Assembly: GCA_046295675.1 (NCBI GenBank)
Contig: JBKBMW010000041.1
Span: forward strand, 1 to 6,126
DNA: 6,126 bases
Reading direction: 5' to 3'
Source of the DNA: JAOAJF01 sp046295675
GTDB taxonomy: Archaea > Micrarchaeota > Micrarchaeia > Anstonellales > Anstonellaceae
Part shown: positions 1 to 5,308 of the stretch, piece by piece
How positions within the stretch are numbered: position 1 is the stretch's first letter
Layout of the letters: each line of letters opens with the position of its first letter
Program-made: the position numbers and the translations under genes
Notes under the pieces: generated by a model
Seen by the model: only the letters and a program-made list of their open reading frames with translations
The model's database searches: none
What the model was told of the DNA's origin: nothing

Positions 1-196
1 CTGCTGCAAAAGTAACTGCTGCTGCAATTACTAAAAGCATGGAAATTGGAGGAAGAAGAGAGTAAATACAACCTGCAAAATTATAAATGCTTGAATTCAA
101 GGTAGTCATAGTAGGAGTAGTAGTAGCATATGCTATGGAATTGAAAAGTGTAGCAGCTGTTGAGTATATTAAAAGTTTAACCTCTTTTATATTCAA
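1..196 (-). CDS. N-terminal part of a secreted/membrane protein (runs off left edge)
   Basis: An open frame reads from a TTG at 196-194 to the window edge, giving 65 residues. The start is chosen because a good archaeal Shine-Dalgarno site, GGTGAT (206-201), lies four bases upstream and because residues 1-24 then form a Sec-type signal peptide: a short charged start (NIKEVK), a hydrophobic core and a small-residue end (SIAYA, then TTTPT). In-frame ATGs at 109 and 40 would delete this signal. After a Thr/Ser-rich linker comes one Cys (residue 43) and, from about residue 45, a hydrophobic segment (YSLLPPISMLLVIAAAVTFAA) that looks like a transmembrane helix. The pattern of signal peptide, single Cys and LLPP-led helix recalls small two-helix pilin-like membrane proteins (TrbC/VirB2-like architecture) seen in archaeal genomes, but this is a resemblance from memory. 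The function is unknown and the C-terminus is outside the window. Confidence 0.65.
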   Translation of the reverse strand, partial: MNIKEVKLLIYSTAATLFNSIAYATTTPTMTTLNSSIYNFAGCIYSLLPPISMLLVIAAAVTFAA

Positions 197-327
197 ATAT
201 ATCACCCTGTGTTAATACTAAATATATTAACCCAATAGTTAATAAATGTTTCTATAGATTAAAAACATGGATTTTTTTCATCAGAAAATTCCAATAGTAT
301 TAAAAATTAAAAAATAAAAATAACTTT
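197..327. promoter_or_regulatory. Divergent intergenic region with promoters for the left-edge gene and rnhB
   Basis: This 131-base gap separates two divergent genes and shows no coding frame or RNA gene. On the minus side the Shine-Dalgarno GGGTGAT (207-201) serves the TTG-start gene, and TATA-like stretches lie at about 229-221 (TATATTTAG-like) and about 246-239. On the plus side there is no Shine-Dalgarno before the rnhB ATG. An AT-rich stretch around 296-306 sits about 26 bases upstream, as expected for a TATA box driving a leaderless mRNA. The region is so AT-rich that exact TATA placement is uncertain. It also contains GTTAATA repeats, listed separately. Confidence 0.5.
211..244. repeat. 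GTTAATA inverted repeat plus a third direct copy (possible operator)
   Basis: GTTAATA at 211-217 and its exact reverse complement TATTAAC at 225-231 form a 21-bp interrupted palindrome with a 7-bp centre. A third copy, GTTAATA, lies at 238-244, 27 bases after the first. The palindrome overlaps the likely TATA box of the minus-strand gene, so a dimeric regulator bound here could block its transcription. The motif is A/T-rich, and chance occurrence in this composition cannot be excluded. Confidence 0.35.
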
Positions 328-960
328 ATGATTGGAGGAATAGATGAAGCAGGTAGGGGCTGTATTCTTGGGCCAATGGTAATTGCTCTCACTTTAATTA
401 ATCCGATGGAAGAATATAGATTAAAAGAACTTGGAGTAAAGGATTCCAAATTACTGACGAGAAATAAAAGAAAAAAACTTTTTTATCAAATAAAAAAAAT
501 TTGTAAAGTTAAGAGAATTCTTATTAGTGCTCAGAAAATAAATCAATTAATGGAAGAAAAAAATTTAAATGAGATTGAAGCATTTTATTGTGCAAAACTA
601 CTTAAGTCTTCAAATTGCACAAAGGTATATATTGATTCCCCAGACCCGAAAGCAAGAAATTTTGAAAAGCGGATAAGAAAGTATTTGAAAGAGAATAAAA
701 TAGAAATTATTGCACAAAATAAGGCAGATGACATTTATCCGATTGTGGGAGCAGCATCCATAATTGCAAAGGTTATTAGAGATGCTGAAATTGAAAAAAT
801 AAAGAAAGAAATTGGAGATTTTAATTCAGGTTATACTTCTGATCCAAAAACAATAGACTTTTTGACAAAAAATCTTGTTAGAGCAGATGTAAAAAAGTAT
901 ATAAGGAAAAAATGGATAACTTTAGAAAAAATAAAACAAAAAAGAATTTTTGAATATTAA
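328..960 (+). CDS. rnhB: Ribonuclease HII (archaeal type)
   Basis: This enzyme cuts the RNA strand of RNA-DNA hybrids and incises 5' of single ribonucleotides left in DNA, starting ribonucleotide excision repair. It is soluble and metal-dependent. At 210 residues it has the usual length of archaeal RNase HII. The N-terminal GIDEAGRG block (residues 4-11) supplies catalytic D6 and E7. YIDSPD gives the third acid, D103. KADDIYPIVGAASIIAK (residues 132-148) gives the fourth, D134, with the typical AAS segment. GYTSDP (168-173) is the usual G-Y-x-S-D-P motif. All four catalytic acids are present, so the enzyme should be active. No Shine-Dalgarno precedes the ATG, so the mRNA is probably leaderless. 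Nothing upstream in this frame suggests a longer N-terminus, because the family starts at this point. It stands alone on the plus strand and converges with the GGGP synthase gene. Confidence 0.96.
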   Translation: MIGGIDEAGRGCILGPMVIALTLINPMEEYRLKELGVKDSKLLTRNKRKKLFYQIKKICKVKRILISAQKINQLMEEKNLNEIEAFYCAKLLKSSNCTKVYIDSPDPKARNFEKRIRKYLKENKIEIIAQNKADDIYPIVGAASIIAKVIRDAEIEKIKKEIGDFNSGYTSDPKTIDFLTKNLVRADVKKYIRKKWITLEKIKQKRIFEY

Positions 961-1035
961 AGTTTTATTTGTTTAACTTTTAGATAAGTTGAGAAAAGTA
1001 GCCAATCTAAATAAATAAAGTAATTTATTTTGAAT
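961..1035. terminator. Convergent 3' intergenic region with T-rich ends
   Basis: This is the 75-base space between the converging stops of rnhB and the GGGP synthase gene. After the rnhB stop the plus strand carries T-rich runs (TTTTATTTGTTT and ACTTTT). After the other stop the minus strand carries TTTATTTATTT (around 1017-1007). T tracts are the usual archaeal termination signal, so this may act as a bidirectional terminator. A short ACTTTT/AAAAGT inverted repeat (976-981 and 994-999) is weak. No gene is visible here. Confidence 0.4.
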
Positions 1036-1797
1036 TTATTTTTTAGCAGCTTCTTTAATTGCTTTGGATAGTAGAGAAATGGCTTTTTCAACATCTGTGG
1101 TTTTTTCCATTACTGTACCAACTTGTAAGATAGACGCACCAGCTTTGACTAATTCTGAAGCTTGAGCAGGAGTTTTGATTCCTCCTGCTACTATTAGAGG
1201 AATAGAGATGGAAGAGGAGATAGGCTTAAGAAACTCTCCATTAACTGGCCCTATAGATGGGTTAGACCCAGAATCAAGCAAGATGAAATCAAAACCAAAA
1301 TATTGTGCTGCCTTTGCCAAAAGAGCAGCAAGGTTAGGTTTTGAGCGTGGAATTAGTTTTGCATTTCCAACCCAGCCCACTGTTCCTCCTGGCTCAACCA
1401 CAATATAACCTACTCCAAGTGGCTCTAATTTTAAACGTTCAATAGAAGGAATTGCAAGCATTTGTGCCTCAGTTATCCAATAAGGATTTGAAGAATTTAA
1501 TAAAGACATAAAATAAAGTGCATCTGCATATTTTGTTAGAGTGGAGATATTTCCTGGAAATAACACTACTGGAAGAGAAACAGAATCTTTTATTTCTTTT
1601 GTTATTTGGTCTAAAAATTCACCCCCAACACCGATAGAACCACCTATTAAAATATAATCAGCTCCACCTTCTTGTGCTTTTTTTGCTGCTAAAACTGCTA
1701 GTTTATCAGAAGGATAATCTAATGGGTCGATTAATGCAGCAAGTAAGGCTTTCTTTTTTTCCAGTTGTTCAAGGATATAATTTTTTATTTTTGCCAT
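1036..1797 (-). CDS. Geranylgeranylglyceryl phosphate synthase (GGGPS/PcrB family, archaeal type)
   Basis: This is the first committed enzyme of archaeal ether lipid synthesis. It joins sn-glycerol-1-phosphate to geranylgeranyl diphosphate, forming the first ether bond, and is Mg2+-dependent. The 253-residue protein is a single TIM barrel of normal family length. Visible family motifs are DPLDYP with D24 (Mg2+ binding), GGS at 52-54, FPGN at 80-83, YIVVEPGGTVGWVG at 131-144, LDSGSNP at 174-180, GGIKTP at 205-210 and QVGT at 225-228. The last two blocks make the phosphate-binding site. The GTVGWVG form matches the archaeal (group II-like) enzymes rather than short bacterial PcrB. The 174-180 loop, usually near LEAGSGA, is slightly diverged. 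The ATG at 1797-1795 has no Shine-Dalgarno. A TTTTTATAA box at 1825-1817 lies about 24 bases upstream, indicating a separate, leaderless promoter after the SDR gene. This gene is strong evidence that the organism is an archaeon. Confidence 0.94.
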   Translation of the reverse strand: MAKIKNYILEQLEKKKALLAALIDPLDYPSDKLAVLAAKKAQEGGADYILIGGSIGVGGEFLDQITKEIKDSVSLPVVLFPGNISTLTKYADALYFMSLLNSSNPYWITEAQMLAIPSIERLKLEPLGVGYIVVEPGGTVGWVGNAKLIPRSKPNLAALLAKAAQYFGFDFILLDSGSNPSIGPVNGEFLKPISSSISIPLIVAGGIKTPAQASELVKAGASILQVGTVMEKTTDVEKAISLLSKAIKEAAKK

Positions 1798-1816
1798 AAA
1801 AGTATTAAGAAGCCAA

Positions 1817-1825
1817 TTATAAAAA
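1817..1825 (-). promoter_or_regulatory. TATA box of the GGGP synthase gene
   Basis: The minus strand reads AAGCTTTTTATAATTGG here. TTTTTATAA is centred about 24 bases before the ATG at 1797, so transcription would start at or next to the start codon. That fits the absence of a Shine-Dalgarno site. The call rests on spacing and composition only. Confidence 0.5.
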
Positions 1826-1837
1826 GCTTATTTATTG

Positions 1838-2782
1838 TTATTTGCCTGAATTGCCAAAAAATTCCTCTACAACAGCTTTTATTCCTTCTTGGAAGGAAAC
1901 CTTTGGCTTCCAACCTAAAACTTTTTCTGCTAATGATGAATCAAAAAGCCGATCTTTTGTTAGTTGGTCAACCATTTCTGGATTTAACTCATTGGTTAGG
2001 TTTAGAGTAGATAAAAACTTAGCTAAAAAAACCGGTATGTGAAAAAAAGAAGCTTTCGCACCCAATTCTTTTGCAGATAATTTAAAAAGCTCTTCTTGAC
2101 TTAACTGTGGCTGATGCACTAAAATAAACTTGGATGGATTTGAAAGATTTTTTTTGACTGAAAGATAAATTGCCTCTAACACATCAGAATAAAAAACTAA
2201 AGGTATATGGTTTTTTCCATTTCCAATAACTGGCATTTTGGATTTTTTTATTAGTTCCAAAACTTTATAAAATCCTTCTTTAAATAATGGCCCATAGATT
2301 ATTGCTGGCTGCAATATTACAATTTTAAAATTTTTGCTAAAATTTAAAACCTCTTTTTCTGCTGCAAGCTTTGTTTTTCCGTAATTAGAAGAAGGATTAG
2401 CCTGAAAAGATTCATTTACTATCTCACCTTCTCTTATAGGGTATACTGCTATTGAACTTATATGAATAAATTTTTCTATATTTGAAAAACTTTTGCAGAT
2501 TTCTAAAATATTTTTTGTTGCTTGCACATTTGCTTGGTAAAGTTCAGAATAAGATTTTCTAAAATTTGTGCTTCCAGTTAGATTGATTACATGGCTTACT
2601 TTTTGCATTTGTTCCTTAACCTCATCTTCATTGGTTAGAAGTACACTTTTACAATTAAGGGAAAGCCTCTCTTGTGCTTCTTTGGTTCGTACAAAAGCAG
2701 CAAAATCCAACTTTTTTTTAAGGCAATAATTACAAAATTCTTGTCCTAATCTACCAGATGCACCAAAGATAGCAAGTTTCAT
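1838..2782 (-). CDS. NAD-dependent epimerase/dehydratase family protein (extended SDR)
   Basis: This is a 314-residue extended short-chain dehydrogenase/reductase, a soluble NAD(P)-dependent enzyme of a class that acts mostly on nucleotide sugars or related carbonyl and hydroxyl substrates. The N-terminal Rossmann fold opens with KLAIFGASGRLG, whose GxxGxxG motif (G7, G10, G13) binds the dinucleotide. INLTG (66-70) and ISS (108-110) are the usual mid-fold strands. The catalytic Tyr-Lys pair is Y134 and K138 in NYGKTK, with S109/S110 as the likely catalytic serine. LQPAIIYGP (157-165) and LGWKPKVSFQEGI (289-301) are typical of the epimerase family C-terminal part. The active site looks intact. 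The substrate cannot be read from the sequence. The gene lies 40 bases upstream of the GGGP synthase gene on the same strand, which might hint at a lipid or head-group role but proves nothing. An AT-rich TATA-like stretch (around 2815-2803) suggests a leaderless mRNA from the ATG at 2782. Confidence 0.9.
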   Translation of the reverse strand: MKLAIFGASGRLGQEFCNYCLKKKLDFAAFVRTKEAQERLSLNCKSVLLTNEDEVKEQMQKVSHVINLTGSTNFRKSYSELYQANVQATKNILEICKSFSNIEKFIHISSIAVYPIREGEIVNESFQANPSSNYGKTKLAAEKEVLNFSKNFKIVILQPAIIYGPLFKEGFYKVLELIKKSKMPVIGNGKNHIPLVFYSDVLEAIYLSVKKNLSNPSKFILVHQPQLSQEELFKLSAKELGAKASFFHIPVFLAKFLSTLNLTNELNPEMVDQLTKDRLFDSSLAEKVLGWKPKVSFQEGIKAVVEEFFGNSGK

Positions 2783-2798
2783 AGATAAAATATGAAGG

Positions 2799-2820
2799 AA
2801 ACAAATAAAACTTTAATTAA
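2799..2820 (+). promoter_or_regulatory. Putative plus-strand promoter of the C/D box sRNA
   Basis: The stretch contains AATAAAACTTTAATTAAATA. A TATA element in it would place the transcription start at about 2830-2840, just before the C box at 2835. The same AT-rich stretch may work in the other direction as the TATA region of the SDR gene. Composition makes the exact element ambiguous. Confidence 0.35.
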
Positions 2821-2831
2821 ATAAAATAGAG

Positions 2832-2894
2832 TTAATGATGAAGCGAGGTATTATTGAGCCGAAAGGCGATGAAAGAAAACTTGAGTTCTGAATT
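2832..2894 (+). ncRNA. Archaeal C/D box sRNA (2'-O-methylation guide)
   Basis: The gap between two minus-strand genes carries, on the plus strand, the full box order of a C/D guide RNA. The C box is ATGATGA (2835-2841), the D' box TTGA (2854-2857, one change from CTGA), the C' box GCGATGA (2866-2872) and the D box CTGA (2888-2891). The spacer between C and D' is exactly 12 nt, the typical archaeal value. D' to C' is 8 nt and C' to D is 15 nt. The RNA would assemble with L7Ae, Nop5 and fibrillarin. The D guide (2879-2887, ACTTGAGTT) complements the CUCAAG anticodon loop of tRNA-Leu(CAA). The D' guide is AGCGAGGTATTA. Flanking sequences can form only an imperfect A/U-rich terminal stem (TAAAATA with TATTTTA-like sequence). 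The ends given are approximate. The 3' end reaches the stop codon of the convergently oriented PRC-barrel gene. Confidence 0.78.
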
Positions 2895-3148
2895 TATTTT
2901 ATATTTTTTTTGTCAACGATAATGTAGTCTGCTGCTGCTAATACTGCTTCGTATGGGATAGAAATAAGCCCATCTTCTTGTGGAAGTTCTCTAACCCTAG
3001 AGTTATCCAAATTTGGTTCTACTAACAAAGACTGGATTTTTCCTGTCTGCTCTTGGGCGATTAAATCCACTAATTTTCCTATATCCTCGCCCTCATTAGT
3101 TATTACTCTTTTTCCTCCAAGTTGCTTTGCAATAACGATTTTTGCCAT
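2894..3148 (-). CDS. Small PRC-barrel domain protein
   Basis: This 84-residue protein consists almost wholly of one PRC-barrel domain, a small beta-barrel known from the photosynthetic reaction centre H subunit and the rRNA-processing protein RimM. Short stand-alone versions are common in archaea, with proposed roles in RNA metabolism or as adaptors in cell division, but this one has no assigned role. The pattern is clear: a lead strand (AKIVIAKQLGGKRVIT), then the GEDIGKLVDLI signature, then KIQSLLVEP, and finally LISIPYEAVLAAADYIIV. The ATG at 3148-3146 is preferred over the TTG one codon earlier, because the strong Shine-Dalgarno GGTGA lies six bases before the ATG but only three before the TTG. 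It follows the DUF424 gene by 43 bases and may share its transcript. A TTTAAAATAAA stretch near 3197-3187 could also give it its own promoter. Confidence 0.88.
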   Translation of the reverse strand: MAKIVIAKQLGGKRVITNEGEDIGKLVDLIAQEQTGKIQSLLVEPNLDNSRVRELPQEDGLISIPYEAVLAAADYIIVDKKNIK

Positions 3149-3156
3149 CAAAAATC

Positions 3157-3162
3157 ACCCAA
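3157..3162 (-). promoter_or_regulatory. Shine-Dalgarno site of the PRC-barrel gene
   Basis: The minus strand reads GGGTGATTTTTGATG. GGTGAT is the archaeal anti-16S core, and its spacing selects the ATG at 3148 as the start rather than the overlapping TTG at 3151. Confidence 0.65.
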
Positions 3163-3191
3163 TATTGTTGTTAAACATACTGCAATTTATT

Positions 3192-3539
3192 TTAAATACC
3201 TTGCCCTTTGCTTTTTTTCTTAAGAATTTTATAAATTTGTAGGTGTGGGACTTCCCCAACATACAAAACCTCCTCAATTTGAGCATAACCCAAATCAAGA
3301 GCTATTTGAAGAGAGTTTTTTCCGACAATATTGATACTATCACTTTTTTCAAATAATTCTTTTGCATCCGAGTGATCCAATTCTTCCCCAACATAAAAAT
3401 TTTTAAATGTTTCTAAATCTAAAACAATCTTTTGATTTGAAAATTTTTTTCCAATAAGGTCTGCATCACAAATAGCTAAAATAGTTTGCTCATTCACAAA
3501 ATGAACCTTATAAAAAATTTTGTTCAGATTATTCACCAC
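3192..3539 (-). CDS. DUF424 family protein (conserved archaeal, function unknown)
   Basis: This 115-residue protein matches the DUF424 pattern as I recall it. It has an opening strand (IFYKVHF), an AICDADLIGKKF segment near residues 22-33, a FYVGEELD segment near 48-55, an INIVGKNSLQIALDLGY block near 69-85, and a closing VPHLQIY near 97-103. The family is found almost only in archaea and no biochemical role is known to me. The reading frame has no ATG. The start is taken as GTG at 3539-3537, with a second GTG following at once, and both lie inside the last codons of cutA. The gene therefore overlaps cutA by 11 bases, a sign of translational coupling. The GGTGGTGA of the cutA end could itself act as a ribosome site for a slightly later non-standard start, because family homology seems to begin at about residue 8. 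A basic tail (KKKSKGQG) ends the protein. Confidence 0.82.
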   Translation of the reverse strand: MVNNLNKIFYKVHFVNEQTILAICDADLIGKKFSNQKIVLDLETFKNFYVGEELDHSDAKELFEKSDSINIVGKNSLQIALDLGYAQIEEVLYVGEVPHLQIYKILKKKSKGQGI

Positions 3540-3822
3540 CTAACCATTTTAAATATTTTTTTTCCACTTTTGGAACATTTATAATATAGATCATCGGACA
3601 AGTATAAGGATGATTTTTTTCTAAATATTTAAAAGCTTTTGATAGATTTTTTCCTTTTAGCTCTAAAATCCATTCTGGCTCTTGTACTAATTTTTTATTC
3701 CAAAAATAACAAGAAAAGACTTTGTAGTAATTAGAACAACCTGCTAGCTTTTTTTCAATAATTTGCTTGGCAAATTTTTTAGCATCTTTTTTTGTAGAAA
3801 AAGAAGTAAATAAAAGTTGCAT
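3529..3822 (-). CDS. cutA: CutA1-like divalent ion tolerance protein
   Basis: CutA1 is a small trimeric protein with a ferredoxin-like fold, found in all domains of life. It binds divalent metals such as copper, but its cellular job is unsettled. At 97 residues this is close to the usual 100-110. Family marks are an N-terminal FTSFSTKKDA strand and turn, LAGCSN at 26-31 (the LAACVN motif), an aromatic-rich strand with W41, E48 and E50 in the VQEPEW region, HPYTCP at 71-76 (the HPYEVP motif) and a C-terminal YLKWL. The ATG at 3822-3820 has no Shine-Dalgarno, so the mRNA is probably leaderless from the AT-rich stretch upstream. It is first in a tight pair with the DUF424 gene, whose GTG start overlaps its last codons. 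The cysteines C29, C38 and C75 are more than usual but are not obviously a metal site. Confidence 0.92.
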   Translation of the reverse strand: MQLLFTSFSTKKDAKKFAKQIIEKKLAGCSNYYKVFSCYFWNKKLVQEPEWILELKGKNLSKAFKYLEKNHPYTCPMIYIINVPKVEKKYLKWLGGE

Positions 3823-3882
3823 AAAAAAATTTAAAATAAAAAAATTAAAAAGGTTGCTTAAAAGAAGATTTAAAAAGGTTTT
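3823..3882 (-). promoter_or_regulatory. Intergenic terminator/promoter segment with an 11-bp direct repeat
   Basis: These 60 bases lie between the stop of the beta-rich secreted protein and the cutA ATG. On the minus strand AACCTTTTTAA occurs twice (3880-3870 and 3855-3845), exactly 25 bases apart. The first copy with its T run could serve as a terminator for the upstream gene. The second copy, or the following TTTTTTTATTTTAAA, lies where a cutA TATA box should be. Function is inferred from position only. Confidence 0.4.
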
Positions 3883-5229
3883 TTAAGGAGCGAAACTAAT
3901 TCCTAAGTTTAGATGATAAAACCCAGTAGTTTCATCGTTTTCGTTATTTTTAAATCCCATATTTAATGAGGGGTAGAAGCTAAGAATAGATTCGCCCAAA
4001 GGAATGACCGTTCTAAAACTGATGTCGCATAGAAGAACTCCAGGAAAAGGTACAACTCTAGAATAAAGGACACCTAGACTAAATTTAATGGATGTATTAC
4101 CTATCATGAAATAAAGATTAGGCCCAATGGTTTGAGAAAAGTCCTCAGATTCAGAGGTGTATTCATAAGAATGGTTTGCTGAAATTAAAGATACGCTCAT
4201 AGCTTTAAGTATACCAGCACTAGGATTAAACATAACACCAATCTCGCCGTTTAGATTAAAAAATTGATTTAAAAATAACTCTTCCTTGTTTATTCTAAAA
4301 GAGTGGTTAAATGTATTGGCTTCCAAGAAAAAATTGCAGAACCAATCTTGGTTATAATAAGTGTATTGAATGCCTCCACCAGTTCCATCATATGGAAGAA
4401 AACGCCACCAGAATTTAATAAGATTGTAGTTCTGATCATTATTTAAGACAAAGCCTGCATTTAACTCATGGATAGGAACAAGAATACTTTTAAATGATAA
4501 CTTAAGACTGGAGCTATCAGGACTAACAAAATAAACAAAATTAACTTCTCTTAATGGCATAAACGATAAACCATATCCTATAAAAAGTTCTGCCGTTTGG
4601 TTGGCTTTTACAGTTGATCTGAAAAATGCTGGTAAGGAAAAAGAAAAATTAGGAGTTATAATAATATTTGGAGTATAGGTAAGAAATGTTCCATTATAAT
4701 TGCCTTTAAAAGAGGAGGGGGTTTTCAAAATCTGGTTGATAGCTCCTTGAATTTTATCAAAGTTCTCAGTAGGGATTGTAAGAAGTAAATTTTTGAGATT
4801 CTTACTATCCCCAAAAACTTTTTGAACTTCTTCATTTTTAGACATATTTGGATTTAACACTACTGGAGGAGGAAATTTCCTACTAAAAAAAGGAACAAAA
4901 GGACGAGTATTATGTATATTTATAACAAGATCATCGAATTGATAGGTTTTTTCCTGATTTTCTGGGAAATCAATATTTATCTCTATACTATCTGGTGTTT
5001 GGTTTGAGCCAGTTGTTGATCCAGTTATCGTTTTTATTTGATTTTTTGGACTATAGTCTTTGTTTTGTTGTGCAAATACAGAATTAAATGTGCAGAGAGA
5101 AGCTACTAATAAAGTTTTTGCTAAAAAGGTTTTAATAGTAGAAGGCCTAAAAAATAAGTTTTTTTTGGTTGGATTTTTTATATTTTCTTTCATTGTATTT
5201 CCTTTTTTTGAAAATTTAAATAAACTCAT
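3883..5229 (-). CDS. Secreted beta-rich protein of unknown family, outer-membrane-barrel-like
   Basis: I do not recognise this 448-residue protein. It has a clear Sec signal: basic N-terminus, a hydrophobic core at about 34-50 (FLAKTLLVASLCTFNSV) and a VFA site, giving a mature start at Q54. A Ser/Thr/Asn/Gln-rich linker follows to about residue 70, then a mixed region with Pro-rich PFFSRKFPPPVV. From about residue 190 to the end the sequence is dominated by alternating polar and hydrophobic strands with many aromatics (for example IQYTYYNQDWFCNFFLEA), separated by short turns, and it ends HLNLGISFAP. This is how outer-membrane beta-barrels look, which is odd for an archaeon. No hydrophobic C-terminal anchor is visible. 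Two starts are possible. The ATG at 5229 has GGTGG four bases upstream. The ATG at 5193 (residue 13) has AAGGAA and gives a more ordinary signal-peptide length. A TTTATAAA box near 5290-5283 suggests its own promoter. Confidence 0.72.
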   Translation of the reverse strand: MSLFKFSKKGNTMKENIKNPTKKNLFFRPSTIKTFLAKTLLVASLCTFNSVFAQQNKDYSPKNQIKTITGSTTGSNQTPDSIEINIDFPENQEKTYQFDDLVINIHNTRPFVPFFSRKFPPPVVLNPNMSKNEEVQKVFGDSKNLKNLLLTIPTENFDKIQGAINQILKTPSSFKGNYNGTFLTYTPNIIITPNFSFSLPAFFRSTVKANQTAELFIGYGLSFMPLREVNFVYFVSPDSSSLKLSFKSILVPIHELNAGFVLNNDQNYNLIKFWWRFLPYDGTGGGIQYTYYNQDWFCNFFLEANTFNHSFRINKEELFLNQFFNLNGEIGVMFNPSAGILKAMSVSLISANHSYEYTSESEDFSQTIGPNLYFMIGNTSIKFSLGVLYSRVVPFPGVLLCDISFRTVIPLGESILSFYPSLNMGFKNNENDETTGFYHLNLGISFAP

Positions 5230-5307
5230 TTAACCACCTATTCAAACTATTCATATTATAGAAATATAATGATTAGTAGTGTTTATAAATATATCGTTAT
5301 GGAAGAT
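5230..5307 (-). promoter_or_regulatory. Promoter and Shine-Dalgarno of the secreted beta-rich protein gene
   Basis: The minus strand carries GATATATTTATAAAC (5295-5281), a good archaeal TATA element. It would place the start of transcription near 5260 and leave a leader of about 30 bases. The Shine-Dalgarno TAGGTGG (5240-5234) sits four bases before the ATG at 5229. A second TATA-like run, TTATATTTC, lies near 5270-5262. The gene therefore probably has its own promoter and does not depend on the Cys-rich gene upstream. Confidence 0.5.
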
Positions 5308-5308
5308 A

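Noticed and set aside
961..1035. Possible hairpin terminator or small RNA in the convergent gap
   Set aside because: The only inverted repeat is 6 bp of A/T-rich sequence with a 12-base loop, too weak to call, and no tRNA or guide-RNA boxes are present.
1175..1408. 77-codon plus-strand open frame
   Set aside because: It lies wholly antisense within the GGGP synthase gene, has no ribosome site, and its product is low-complexity with no family features.
1934..1940. ATGATGA resembling a second C box on the plus strand
   Set aside because: It lies inside the SDR coding region and no CTGA D box or C'/D' pair follows at proper spacing.
1765..2042. Two plus-strand open frames (1765-2010 and 1842-2042)
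   Set aside because: Both are antisense shadows of the SDR and GGGP synthase genes, without start signals or protein-like features.
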